Shown here one piece after another: positions 54,178 to 63,040 of a DNA stretch of 64,000 nucleotides (the first letter of the stretch is position 1; each line of letters begins with the position of its first letter). The stretch comes from Sphingomonadales bacterium (GTDB lineage: Bacteria; Pseudomonadota; Alphaproteobacteria; Sphingomonadales; Sphingomonadaceae). The stretch lies in contig CANIRZ010000003.1 in the NCBI GenBank assembly GCA_947470185.1, positions 62,001 through 126,000 on the forward strand. The letters run 5' to 3'. The notes below the pieces were generated by a model. The model ran no database searches. It was given only the letters and a program-made list of their open reading frames with translations, and was not told the origin of the DNA. The position numbers and the translations under genes were made by a program.

Positions 54178-55002
54178 ATGGAAAATATGATGATTAGACG
54201 GATGGATTTCGCCTTCCAGTCCGACATGGATATTGTGTTCATTAAAGATGATCCAGACATGTCTTTCATGTTTCTCGGTGCTTGGATGATGCTGCCATAT
54301 CTGGAACCTTTTCTAATCCGCACAATGCGTGATGCGTTGCCTCACATTACGGACGCGAAGTTAAAGGAAGACCTCAAGCGCTTTTGCGCCCAGGAGGGCG
54401 AACACTTTAAGCAGCATGCAAAAGCCAATGATTTTATCCGGAGCTTACATCCATCCTATGAAGCGCTTCGTCCGCTCGAAAAGGAGCTTGATCAAGAGCT
54501 AAAGGATTTCACAAAGAACAAGCCTTTGAAGTTCAAGTTGGCCTACGCGGAAGGCTTTGAGTCAATGACGAGCGCCATGTCTCGCGCGCAGTTGGAGGTC
54601 GGACTTTATGACCGCACATCGAGCCCTCTTGCAGACTTGGCCAAGTGGCATGTCATGGAGGAGTTGGAACATCGTTCGGTAGCGTTCGATATTTACGAAC
54701 ATGTCGTTGGCAGCTGGTTTTATCGAATGAAGCAAAGCATTTGGTCGCAAAAGCATTATTTCTCCTGGGTAAAGCGCTTCCAGAAAATCCTCGTCGCGCC
54801 ACAAGCAGATTTAATCGCATCATATGCAACACCGGAAATTACAGCTCGGCGTAAAGCCTATAATAAACACTACATGCGTCGGGGAATTCCACGCGTACTG
54901 AAGACCTATATGCCTTGGTACGATCCATCGAAAGTTGATTTGCCGCCTCAATTTGAAGCGGCGCGCGAGCATTATTCACACATCGCAACTGCCCTATCCT
55001 AA
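54178..55002 (+). CDS. PF10118 'metal-dependent hydrolase' family, ferritin-like di-iron protein
   Basis: A 274-residue protein of the poorly known PF10118 family. It is all-helical, with putative metal-binding motifs 'CAQEGEHFKQHAKAND' and 'WHVMEELEHRSVAFDIYEH', two ExxH pairs on separate helices as in ferritin-like di-iron oxygenases. Despite the family name, an oxygenase or desaturase-like role is as likely as hydrolysis. The ATG at 54178 has AGAGAGG upstream; an ATG at 54133 lies inside the operator palindrome and is rejected. It starts a four-gene run. Confidence 0.8.
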   Translation: MENMMIRRMDFAFQSDMDIVFIKDDPDMSFMFLGAWMMLPYLEPFLIRTMRDALPHITDAKLKEDLKRFCAQEGEHFKQHAKANDFIRSLHPSYEALRPLEKELDQELKDFTKNKPLKFKLAYAEGFESMTSAMSRAQLEVGLYDRTSSPLADLAKWHVMEELEHRSVAFDIYEHVVGSWFYRMKQSIWSQKHYFSWVKRFQKILVAPQADLIASYATPEITARRKAYNKHYMRRGIPRVLKTYMPWYDPSKVDLPPQFEAAREHYSHIATALS

Positions 55003-55012
55003 GGAGTGCATC

Positions 55013-55558
55013 ATGGCCGATTCCATCCCCGTTATCCCCGAAGCATTGGTGGAATTTGCCGCCAAAATTGCAGCCCGTCCTATTGTGCCTACGCATTCAG
55101 ACCAGGCGACGTTGCATGTAGGCATGTCCGATCTACCGTGGGCTGAAGCCGGCGACGGCAGTGCGCTTCAGCTGCTTCATGTTGATCTTAATCAGGGCAT
55201 TTGGATTTCAAATACGCGACTGCCGCCTGGTCACAAGGTAATCACACATTTTCACACGGGTATGGTTTATGCGGTTACCCATCAGGGGCGCTGGTACTAT
55301 GCTGAGACGCCTGACGCGGTGAATAGCCCAGGCTCCTATCTCTTCGAACCTGCCGGCTCAGTTCATACTTTGTGTACGCCAGCCGACCAAGAGGGCGACA
55401 CCATCGCGTGGTTTGCAGTCTATGGTGCGAACATCAACATCGACGAAGATGGTAAAATCGTTTCGATCGTCGATGCCCGTGCAGCGTTGGATATTTATCG
55501 AGGCTATTGCGATGCATTGGGCCTGGATACATCCAAACTAATTGTCGTTGGCGAATGA
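55013..55558 (+). CDS. Cupin protein of the 2,4'-dihydroxyacetophenone dioxygenase type
   Basis: A 181-residue single-domain cupin. Metal ligands: 'VITHFHTGMVYAVTHQGRWY' (His-x-His-x...-His) and a later His in 'AGSVHTLCTP'. The family (ChrR-like cupin) includes 2,4'-dihydroxyacetophenone dioxygenase, which cleaves an aromatic ketone C-C bond to a carboxylic acid and formate. AAGGAG precedes the ATG. Its stop overlaps the next gene's ATG. The enzyme role is inferred from family. Confidence 0.78.
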   Translation: MADSIPVIPEALVEFAAKIAARPIVPTHSDQATLHVGMSDLPWAEAGDGSALQLLHVDLNQGIWISNTRLPPGHKVITHFHTGMVYAVTHQGRWYYAETPDAVNSPGSYLFEPAGSVHTLCTPADQEGDTIAWFAVYGANINIDEDGKIVSIVDARAALDIYRGYCDALGLDTSKLIVVGE

Positions 55559-56592
55559 TGATGCGTGCAGCGGTTATGCGCAACCGCGCTTTCACAATCG
55601 AGGACCGCCCAATGCCAATCCCCGGTAGTGGCGATGTTTTGCTCAAAACTCGGCTTTGCGGAATTTGTGGTTCAGACCTGCATCAGTTCAAACATGCTGC
55701 TGAAATAGACGAACTCGTACGCAGCATGGGTGCGCCGGGCCAAGATCTGTCAAAGGGCATGGTCCTTGGTCACGAATATGTCGGGGAAATAGTAGCCTTT
55801 GGACCAGAAACTCAGCAATCGCTTAAAGTTGGCGACCGTGTTGTCTCGGTTCCTTTCCTGATGCGTGATGGCGCGCCTGTGCCCATAGGCGCGAATGTAG
55901 AAGTTGATGGAGCTTATGCCGAATATTTCTTAGGATCAGAGGCACTGCTCCTCAAAATTCCTGACGATGTGCCGGATGCAGCGGCTGCGCTGGTTGAACC
56001 CTTGGGAATAGCTGTCCATGCTGTTGCCAAGTCTTTTCTCAATGGAGACAGCCACCCTTGCGTTATATTGGGTTGTGGCCCCATCGGTCTCGCAATCGCA
56101 GCTGTTTTAAAGATGCGTGGCGTAGAGACAATCATCGCATCGGATTTTTCGCCCAAACGGCGTGCGTTGGCGCAAGCCATGGGCGCGACACAAGCTGTGC
56201 ATCCCGAGGAAGCATCGCCCTTTTCACTTCTGACTCCGACGGCACCTGCGATTGTTTTCGACTGCACAGGTGTTCGGGGCGTACTGTCGCAAGCGATAAC
56301 AGAAGCACCCGTGGGCTCTCAGATTGTCGTTGCGGGCATTCCGCAGGGTGAAGACAGTTTCAATCCAATGATCGCCATCGCAAAAGAGCTGAACCTTCAA
56401 TTTGTGCTTTACTACGCCCCTGAAGAATTTGCCGAGGCGCTTCAGGCTATTGCTCAAGGTCAGCTCGACTGGAGGCCACTCGTGACCGGAACTGTCGGTC
56501 TGGAAGGGATAGAGGAAGCTTTTTCTGCGCTCGGTGATCCCGAGACGCATGCGAAGATAATGATAGATCCATGGAGCAACGCGCGCTTGTGA
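55555..56592 (+). CDS. Zinc-binding alcohol dehydrogenase family protein
   Basis: A 345-residue medium-chain dehydrogenase. 'CGICGSDLHQFKH' and 'GHEYVGEIVAFGP' hold the catalytic zinc ligands; the four-cysteine structural zinc lobe is absent, the region reading 'VPFLMRDGAPVPIGANVEVD' instead. NAD(P) fold: 'VILGCGPIGLAIAAVLK'. Three successive ATGs are possible; 55555 was used because it overlaps the cupin stop as ATGA. It likely oxidises an alcohol made by the preceding enzymes. Confidence 0.86.
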   Translation: MMMRAAVMRNRAFTIEDRPMPIPGSGDVLLKTRLCGICGSDLHQFKHAAEIDELVRSMGAPGQDLSKGMVLGHEYVGEIVAFGPETQQSLKVGDRVVSVPFLMRDGAPVPIGANVEVDGAYAEYFLGSEALLLKIPDDVPDAAAALVEPLGIAVHAVAKSFLNGDSHPCVILGCGPIGLAIAAVLKMRGVETIIASDFSPKRRALAQAMGATQAVHPEEASPFSLLTPTAPAIVFDCTGVRGVLSQAITEAPVGSQIVVAGIPQGEDSFNPMIAIAKELNLQFVLYYAPEEFAEALQAIAQGQLDWRPLVTGTVGLEGIEEAFSALGDPETHAKIMIDPWSNARL

Positions 56593-57461
56593 ATGATATT
56601 GACTTAATCACTGCAACCCATGGACCGCTTAAATTTTCGGCTCATAGCGTGGGCCGCGGACCGACAGTTCTTTTCTTGCACGGCTTTCCAGACAGCAAAG
56701 CAAGCTTCGATAACCAGTTGATGGCCTTTGCGCGTGCCGGTTATCGAGCCGTGGCGGTGACCATGCGGGGGTATGAGGAAGGGGCCCAACCAGCAGATGG
56801 GGATTATCACGCTATCCGCATGGCAGAAGATGTGGCTGCCTGGATCAGGCAGCTTGACACAGAACCGGTGCACCTTGTTGGCCATGACTGGGGCGCCAAT
56901 ATCGCATACGCCGCGTCGGCGCTGGCGCCTGAGCTGATCAGATCGCTGACGGTCATCGCAGTACCGCACCCCGTCCGGTTTGCGGAGGCTTTCGCAAGCA
57001 GTCCGGAACAGCAAAAACGTTCGGCATATATCATGGAATTCCAACAGGCAGGTTTTGAAGACAGCATCGTCAGCGAGGATTGCGCCTATCTGGCAGCACT
57101 CTGGTCGAGCTGGTCGCCGGAATGGGAAATACCGAGCGACCGGCTTTCAGAAATGAAAGCAGTATTCAGACAACCGGGCGTAGCACGCGCCGCGTTGGAG
57201 TATTACCGACAAGCATTCGATAGCTCTTCGTCGGCAGCGCTCGAAACTCAGGCACTTTTCACCAAACCGATTGCCGTTAGAACACTCGCAATTTGCGGGA
57301 ACTCAGATAGATGCATTTCTCCTGAAATCTTCGCAGGCGCCATGCGCGCAGAGGATTTTCCGGGCGGCCTTCAAGTAACGCGTTTTAACGGCGCAGGGCA
57401 TTTCGTCCATATCGAGCAGCCAGACGCGGTTAACGATCTGATCTTGGATTGGATCAAATAG
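56571..57461 (+). CDS. Alpha/beta hydrolase, epoxide hydrolase-like
   Basis: A 296-residue alpha/beta hydrolase. The nucleophile is Asp106 in 'LVGHDWGANIAY', which fits epoxide hydrolases and haloalkane dehalogenases rather than Ser esterases. 'HGFP' (37-40) is the oxyanion loop, the catalytic acid is in 'CGNSDRCISP', and the His is in 'GAGHFVHIEQP'. Cap-domain tyrosines are not clearly placed. It overlaps the previous gene by 22 bases and converges with the DJ-1 gene. Confidence 0.86.
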   Translation: MEQRALVNDIDLITATHGPLKFSAHSVGRGPTVLFLHGFPDSKASFDNQLMAFARAGYRAVAVTMRGYEEGAQPADGDYHAIRMAEDVAAWIRQLDTEPVHLVGHDWGANIAYAASALAPELIRSLTVIAVPHPVRFAEAFASSPEQQKRSAYIMEFQQAGFEDSIVSEDCAYLAALWSSWSPEWEIPSDRLSEMKAVFRQPGVARAALEYYRQAFDSSSSAALETQALFTKPIAVRTLAICGNSDRCISPEIFAGAMRAEDFPGGLQVTRFNGAGHFVHIEQPDAVNDLILDWIK

Positions 57462-58131
57462 GACGTGGTATAGTCGGACGGGTCCTTCCGGAACGGTTAA
57501 ACTCCACGGTTCCATCCATTATCGCACCAACCACGTCTGGTCCTGCCGAGTATACCGATCCACTTTGAAAGGGCGGGGCAGGATCATACTCTATGCTGAG
57601 CTGAATAGCCTGAGCAGCCCGGTCGCCATTAAGCCGGCTGGCCAGCATAAGCGCCATATCGATGCCTGCAGAGACACCAGCCGCTGTAATGACCTTACCG
57701 CTTTCGACCCATCTTTTGCTGCGTGGCAAGGCACCGAACTCGCTCAACCGCGCGAGCACGCTCCAATGTGTTGTAGCTTCTTTTCCTGTTAGTAAACCTG
57801 CTGCGGCAAGTATCAAAGCACCTGTGCATACAGAGCATGTCCACTGCGCAGCTGCGTCAATGTGCCGAACCCAGTTCAGGATCTCTATGTCGGTCTCAAT
57901 CGCATCCGAACCCGGCCCTCCAGGGATTAGCAAGACATCGGCGTCTCGTACATCGGCAATTCCAAATGGTGCGATGAAAGGAACGGCCCGGTTATCGGGC
58001 CATATTATACCGGGCGTTTTTGCAACAACTTTGATATCTGCGTCCGGCAAGAGCGACAGAACCTCAATCGGTCCGACAGCATCAAGCATCGTAAACCCAT
58101 CAAAAAGCAGAACTACTATTTTAAGGGTCAT
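57454..58131 (-). CDS. DJ-1/PfpI family protein (isonitrile hydratase-like)
   Basis: A 225-residue class I amidotransferase-like protein. The nucleophile elbow is 'CSVCTGALILAAAGLLTGKE' and the conserved Glu lies in the N-terminal region 'LDAVGPIEVLSLL'. Close resemblance is to the isonitrile hydratase/InhA branch and to AraC-type regulators' N-domains, but no DNA-binding domain follows. The start at 58131 follows AGGGATTT. Its function in the cluster is unclear. Confidence 0.8.
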   Translation of the reverse strand: MTLKIVVLLFDGFTMLDAVGPIEVLSLLPDADIKVVAKTPGIIWPDNRAVPFIAPFGIADVRDADVLLIPGGPGSDAIETDIEILNWVRHIDAAAQWTCSVCTGALILAAAGLLTGKEATTHWSVLARLSEFGALPRSKRWVESGKVITAAGVSAGIDMALMLASRLNGDRAAQAIQLSIEYDPAPPFQSGSVYSAGPDVVGAIMDGTVEFNRSGRTRPTIPRPI

Positions 58132-58273
58132 TCTAAATCCCTTTCCAGAAAGCTTTTGATGCTCAAGCAAATGCGTTCGGCAAGCCAATACAGTCGCAAT
58201 GGGCTGCACCGTCTACTTACACTCAGCATGCAATACGGCTGCCCCGAAAGCCAACTCCTGTCATTTAATCGTT

Positions 58274-58729
58274 TCAACAAAATTGCATGCCGAGCCATTC
58301 AGCGATTAAGGCCGGTTTTGCCTCCCCATCGATCTCGATTGTCACCTCGGTGCGGGTCAGATGACGACCGTGCCCCTTATCTTCGACGGCAAGAAGCTTG
58401 TGTCTTGCTCGAACCCGTTTGTCGGACTTTACTGGCTGCAGAAAGCGAACCTTTTCGAATCCATAATTCACGCCCATTTTGATCCCGTCGAGAACTAGTG
58501 CATTCTCAGGCATCATTGATGCGATCAACGACAACGACAGAAAACCGTGCGCAATCGTACCGCCAAATGGCGTTTGCTTCGCGAGGTCGGGATTTACATG
58601 AATGAACTGGTGGTCTCCTGTTACATCAGCAAAGGCGTCAATCATTTTTTGGTCAATTAGCGTCCAGTCTGATACGCCCAAATCCTGCCCCACAAGTTGC
58701 TGCGCTTCTGCAAGTGTCACGATTTTCAT
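58274..58729 (-). CDS. MaoC-like (R)-enoyl-CoA hydratase
   Basis: A 151-residue single hot-dog domain. The hydratase-2 motif is 'FADVTGDHQFIHVNPDLAK' with the catalytic Asp and His, followed by 'IAHGFLSLSLIASMM'. Members hydrate trans-2-enoyl-CoA to (R)-3-hydroxyacyl-CoA. It is third in a leftward run after the TonB receptor and MFS transporter. The S-type enoyl-CoA hydratase further right may work on a different intermediate. Confidence 0.86.
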   Translation of the reverse strand: MKIVTLAEAQQLVGQDLGVSDWTLIDQKMIDAFADVTGDHQFIHVNPDLAKQTPFGGTIAHGFLSLSLIASMMPENALVLDGIKMGVNYGFEKVRFLQPVKSDKRVRARHKLLAVEDKGHGRHLTRTEVTIEIDGEAKPALIAEWLGMQFC

Positions 58730-58740
58730 AGGTCTACTTT

Positions 58741-60003
58741 CTAGCTTGTGTGATTAACAGCATCGTTCCGGGCATGTTTTCCAGACATCAGGAAATGGGC
58801 GCTTGCCCACAACAGAAAGGTTGTCGAGATGGCGAGTGCGTAGCGTAAACTATTCTCACCCCGTGATTGAGAAAGCGCATCGCTCATCATGCCGACGGCA
58901 GTTGGCCCAAGTCCCAATCCAATTAGTGAAGACATCATCAACATGATCGCGATGGCGGTTGCACGCCTATGCGGCTCTGCAAAACTCTGGATCGCGGACA
59001 ATGCTACTGATCCTCCCGCAGCTGCCACGAACGTTGACGCGAATTGGAAGGTAAACGCTCCCAGTGTACCTGGATACAAAAAGGCAGCTGCAAATAGTGG
59101 TGCTGAAGCGCCATATGCAAGCGCTGGCCACCAAAGCTCCCACCGGGCGTCCCGCGGGCGCAATCGAGTCATCACCAAGCCACCTGAAATGGCCCCGATT
59201 ATTCCGCCGCCGCCTCCGGCAAGACCGCCATATAACCCAACTTCAGCAAGATTAAGTTGGTGGCTTCGTACATAGAAAGCCGAATGCCATTGAGCCATGC
59301 CGTATGTGGCAAACGCTCCAATCGAAATGCCGATGATGAGATGTACTAACGCTGGACGCTTGCTCAATGCCCTCACAGTTTGGCGCGAATTTTCTGCCGG
59401 TTCGGACTGTGTAACAGCACCGGAGCGCGGCGGTTCGGGCATGGTAAAATAGAGCAGCAAGGCCAATGGCACACCGGCTAAACCTGCTACCATCAAGGCG
59501 CTTCTCCAACCATAGGTCTGCGCCAGCCAGCCAGCAGCCGCTAACCCGAAGCTCAACCCTACAAGTCCACCAGCTTGAAATACGCCAATTGCAAATGCCC
59601 TGCGATGTGGTGGGAAAAGGTCACCAATGAGGGAGTGAGATGCGGGCACACATCCGGCTTCTCCGACCCCCACAGCCATTCGCGCCAAGAACAACTCAAC
59701 AAAGTTGCGTGCAAGACCTGTTAAAGCAGTCACTGCACTCCAAAGAACTAGGCAGATCGATACTAGGGTTACGCGTGATCGTCGATCCGCGATTCGTGCA
59801 AGAGGTAATCCGGCCAATGCGTAAAGCAAAGCAAAGGCAAAACCGGAAACAAGACCGACTTGGGTATCTGTGAGACTAAGGTCGCGCTTTATAGGCTCAA
59901 CCAAGACAGCGATAACCATGCGATCAAGGTAGTTGAACAAGCTTACCAAAGAAAGCAGCGCCAGCCCGTAGTAGGCTGGCGCTGTAGATGGAGAGCTTGT
60001 CAT
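58741..60003 (-). CDS. MFS transporter (spinster/AAHS-like)
   Basis: A 420-residue 12-helix transporter. It has the MFS loop 'ARIADRRSRVTLVSICLVLW' after helix 2 and 'MAVGVGEAGCVPASHSLIGD' in helix 4, the usual 'GVGEA..P....I' of spinster-like MFS proteins in sphingomonads, often next to TonB receptors. Ten bases separate it from the receptor gene's stop. The shorter start at 60003 was used; the longer frame overlaps the receptor. Confidence 0.86.
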   Translation of the reverse strand: MTSSPSTAPAYYGLALLSLVSLFNYLDRMVIAVLVEPIKRDLSLTDTQVGLVSGFAFALLYALAGLPLARIADRRSRVTLVSICLVLWSAVTALTGLARNFVELFLARMAVGVGEAGCVPASHSLIGDLFPPHRRAFAIGVFQAGGLVGLSFGLAAAGWLAQTYGWRSALMVAGLAGVPLALLLYFTMPEPPRSGAVTQSEPAENSRQTVRALSKRPALVHLIIGISIGAFATYGMAQWHSAFYVRSHQLNLAEVGLYGGLAGGGGGIIGAISGGLVMTRLRPRDARWELWWPALAYGASAPLFAAAFLYPGTLGAFTFQFASTFVAAAGGSVALSAIQSFAEPHRRATAIAIMLMMSSLIGLGLGPTAVGMMSDALSQSRGENSLRYALAISTTFLLWASAHFLMSGKHARNDAVNHTS

Positions 60004-60013
60004 ATACTGCGAA

Positions 60014-62134
60014 TTAGAAATCGACGCTGAACCGTGCTCCGATTTTACGTGGTGCATTCGGCTGAATTCCGAGCGATCCTCGCGTGATTGCCACCCGCTT
60101 GTTTGTCAGGTTTTCACCGAATATCTGAAATTTCCAGTTATCCTTACCGATGCCAGTGCGGATGTTGAACTCGTTGAGCTTGTCAGAGGCGAGGCCGGTT
60201 GAGTCCAGTTGTGAATTGCTGAACGTATAGCCACCGGTGATAAATCCATTCGCATCGGTCCAATTAGCAAAATCCCACTTATACCCTGCGGTCAATTGCA
60301 GACTGCTTTTGGGTACCCCGGGGATACGCTGGCCTGGAGCTGCAAGCGGGTTAATTGCGACAATCTGTGGGAATACTGAACGGAACTCCGCTTCGTTAAT
60401 GTTACCGACCGCAGTAAATGACAGACCTTGGGCTGGACGCAGCGTGATGCCGAGATCAATACCACGGCTGCGAGCATCGCCGCCATTTGTGAGTGTAGCC
60501 ACGCCACTGAGTGTTGATTGCAGCTGAATGTTCTTCCAATCTATCGTGTAGATTGCGGTGTCGAGTAGAATTAGGCCCCCAAAGAGCTTTCCTTTCGCAC
60601 CGACCTCATAACTCCAGACAGAATCTGGCTGCACAGCCGTGTCGACTGTTACGCCCAGTGCGGTTGAAGCTGCGGCAGCCTGTGCAGCGGTCTGAAACGA
60701 ACCGCTACGGAAGCCCTTGGCGACACTACCATAAATCAGAAAATCTTCGCTCGCCTTAAAAGACAGGTTGAAGCGTGGATTGAATGATTTGAAGACGTCG
60801 CCGTCATTCGTGGTCGTATTACCGTTGCGATTGACACCACGGGTGCTGCGCTTGTCACGGAATTGCCGGCCGCCAATGGTAGCGGTCAGTCTGTCATCGA
60901 GGAAGCTGTAAGATGCTTCGCCGAAAAGCGCCCATGCTTTGGTATCAATTTTGCCGGTTGAATTGATGTTAACGCTGAACACAGTCGTGCACGGCAGAAA
61001 AACATTCAGGCAGATGTCGCTTTCGATACTGCCGTCGCTATAATAGCCCCCCACCAGCCAATTGAACGGACCATCTCCGGAAGATGCCAGCCGGACTTCT
61101 TGCGTCAGTGCTTTTGTTTTGAAGGTTGAGTCGTTGCGTAAAATTCCGCCCGCCAGAAAAGAGGCATCAAAATCGAGAAGACTGTCGATGTAGGACGTTG
61201 AACTGGTCAATTCTGCAGTGCCAAGATCAGCTTTGATCACTCCAGAAAACAAGCTGAGAGTGGTTCGAACGTAATTTGGACGGTCGATTGGCCCAGTGGT
61301 GTTTTTATACAACTCCGGCGTGTCCATGGTGTTGCGGAAATCGAGATCGTTTACGACCCGCCATGCCCCTAATTCGACGCTGACATTTTCGGATGCCTTG
61401 ATGCCGAGCTTGCCGCGTATATTCCACGACCGCGTATCATTTACGTTTTTCGTTGTTGCCGTTGGTAATACCGCATCCGCAAACCCGCCTACCAGTTCAT
61501 ATCCACCGCTCACGCGGAGAGCCACGCGATCGTTCACAACAGGAACATTGAGAACGCCATCAACTGCGAACCCAGAATCGCCACCTGCATAATCGGAGAC
61601 TTCGCCCTGGAACCGCCCAATAATGTCGTCATAAACAGGTGACGCGGTAATCATTCGGATTGTTCCGCCCATCGCCCCTTGGCCATAGAGCGTCCCTTGT
61701 GGCCCACGAAGAACTTCTACCCGCTGCAAATCGAACAGGCGAGACGGCGGTGCGAGCTGAAGATTGGGTACGCTGAATGGAACATCATCGACATAGTAAC
61801 CGACGGTTGCATCCCCTGTCGTTCCGCTGGCGATGCCGCGGATCTGGATAGTTTCAAAACCCGGCGCGGTTCGAGAAACACTTGATGCGCCCGGAATAGA
61901 CTCGATCAGGTCATTAAGCTCCCCAATGCCCGATTCTTCGAGTTCTGTTCCAGAAATTGCCTGAATTGCGAGTGGAACGTCGAGCAAGGCTTGCTCGCGC
62001 TTTTGTGCAGTTACAACAATTACATCGCTGTCTTTAGCGTCATTTGCAGTCTGCGCAAAAGCAGGTGCACTGATCAAAAGCGCAATCATGCTGACGCCAA
62101 AGATCGCTGCCGATGGTTTGGCAAATTTTTTCAT
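60014..62134 (-). CDS. TonB-dependent outer-membrane receptor
   Basis: A 706-residue receptor. Signal peptide ending 'SAPAFAQ' (about residue 28), plug domain with 'DVIVVTAQKREQALLDVPLA' and 'VEVLRGPQGTLYGQGAMGG', then a barrel ending 'PRKIGARFSVDF' with terminal Phe. Two operator-like palindromes lie 68-120 bases upstream of the start. With the MFS transporter and MaoC genes behind it, it provides uptake for the second catabolic cluster. Confidence 0.92.
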   Translation of the reverse strand: MKKFAKPSAAIFGVSMIALLISAPAFAQTANDAKDSDVIVVTAQKREQALLDVPLAIQAISGTELEESGIGELNDLIESIPGASSVSRTAPGFETIQIRGIASGTTGDATVGYYVDDVPFSVPNLQLAPPSRLFDLQRVEVLRGPQGTLYGQGAMGGTIRMITASPVYDDIIGRFQGEVSDYAGGDSGFAVDGVLNVPVVNDRVALRVSGGYELVGGFADAVLPTATTKNVNDTRSWNIRGKLGIKASENVSVELGAWRVVNDLDFRNTMDTPELYKNTTGPIDRPNYVRTTLSLFSGVIKADLGTAELTSSTSYIDSLLDFDASFLAGGILRNDSTFKTKALTQEVRLASSGDGPFNWLVGGYYSDGSIESDICLNVFLPCTTVFSVNINSTGKIDTKAWALFGEASYSFLDDRLTATIGGRQFRDKRSTRGVNRNGNTTTNDGDVFKSFNPRFNLSFKASEDFLIYGSVAKGFRSGSFQTAAQAAAASTALGVTVDTAVQPDSVWSYEVGAKGKLFGGLILLDTAIYTIDWKNIQLQSTLSGVATLTNGGDARSRGIDLGITLRPAQGLSFTAVGNINEAEFRSVFPQIVAINPLAAPGQRIPGVPKSSLQLTAGYKWDFANWTDANGFITGGYTFSNSQLDSTGLASDKLNEFNIRTGIGKDNWKFQIFGENLTNKRVAITRGSLGIQPNAPRKIGARFSVDF

Positions 62135-62201
62135 ATCGAAGATCCTCCCTCTCGCAGTCGTCGGCAGCCTGAGGCTTGCCGATCAATTCTACAATAGCCA
62201 A

Positions 62202-62219
62202 ACTAAACATACGTTCAGT
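62202..62219 (-). promoter_or_regulatory. Operator palindrome upstream of the TonB receptor gene (site 1)
   Basis: ACTAAACA-TA-CGTTCAGT is an 18-bp imperfect palindrome of the same type as the site at 54124-54141. It lies 68 bases upstream of the receptor start. Confidence 0.6.
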
Positions 62220-62234
62220 ATATGGCAAGCATAA

Positions 62235-62252
62235 ACTGAACATATGTATTGC
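62235..62252 (-). promoter_or_regulatory. Operator palindrome upstream of the TonB receptor gene (site 2)
   Basis: ACTGAACA-TA-TGTATTGC has one perfect half-site and a degenerate one. It is 33 bases (about three helical turns) from site 1, allowing cooperative binding on one DNA face. Confidence 0.5.
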
Positions 62253-62254
62253 CA

Positions 62255-63040
62255 TCATTCTCCTGTGAAATTGGGAGGTCGTTTCTCAAAGAACGAGGAG
62301 ACGCCCTCCTTGAAATCGGGCGTTCGAGACGACAACAGCCACTGATCTGCGTCCGCATGCATGATCGCTTGCGACAAAGCTCCAGCGCAAGCGTTCGCAC
62401 TTCGCTTAATCATTTGCACCGCGACTGGAGGCAGCGCGGCGTAGGTATTTGCCATAGCCCGTGCGGCTTCATCAAGATTGTCTCTCGAGACCAACTCGTC
62501 AACAAAGCCCCAGCTGAGAAGTGTTTCGGTATCTACTAAATCGCCGCGCATTACCAACCGCTTTGCACGTGCGTTACCTACGAGTTCAATGGCAAGCGGA
62601 AGAGCATTCCACATCAGGTTTATACCAAGCTTGACTTCGCCATATCCAATCCGAGCGCCTTCTGCTGCAATGCGAAAATCGCACGCGGTAGCAATGCAAG
62701 CCGCACCCCCCGTTGCAATACCCTGAATGGCGCAGATGGTGGGTTGATGAATTTCGCGAATCGCCCGCATCAGGCGAGCACCCTGTTCAGCGGACCTCCG
62801 CAAAACGGCTGTTTGCGGGGGGCGATCTCCCATGCCACTAATGTCTGCTCCAACACTGAAGTCCTTACCTTCAGCGCGAATGATCACTGCACGCACATCT
62901 CCATCTTCGGCGAGCGACTCCGAAAGGTGTTGCAATTGCAGTAGTGTCGCTCCCGTTAACGCATTGCGCTTATCAGGCCTGTTCAGTGAGATGATCGCGA
63001 GATGACCATCCTTTACCAAAGTGAAATCACCCTCGCTCAT
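62255..63040 (-). CDS. Enoyl-CoA hydratase/isomerase family protein
   Basis: A 261-residue crotonase. The oxyanion hole is formed by 'DFSVGADISGMGD' and 'AIQGIATGGAACIATACDFR'; a catalytic Glu sits in 'ARIGYGEVKLGINL'. The second Glu of classic hydratases is replaced in this stretch, so isomerase or hydrolase activity is possible. Its start overlaps the stop of the acyl-CoA ligase gene by four bases, so ligase and hydratase are co-translated. Confidence 0.88.
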   Translation of the reverse strand: MSEGDFTLVKDGHLAIISLNRPDKRNALTGATLLQLQHLSESLAEDGDVRAVIIRAEGKDFSVGADISGMGDRPPQTAVLRRSAEQGARLMRAIREIHQPTICAIQGIATGGAACIATACDFRIAAEGARIGYGEVKLGINLMWNALPLAIELVGNARAKRLVMRGDLVDTETLLSWGFVDELVSRDNLDEAARAMANTYAALPPVAVQMIKRSANACAGALSQAIMHADADQWLLSSRTPDFKEGVSSFFEKRPPNFTGE

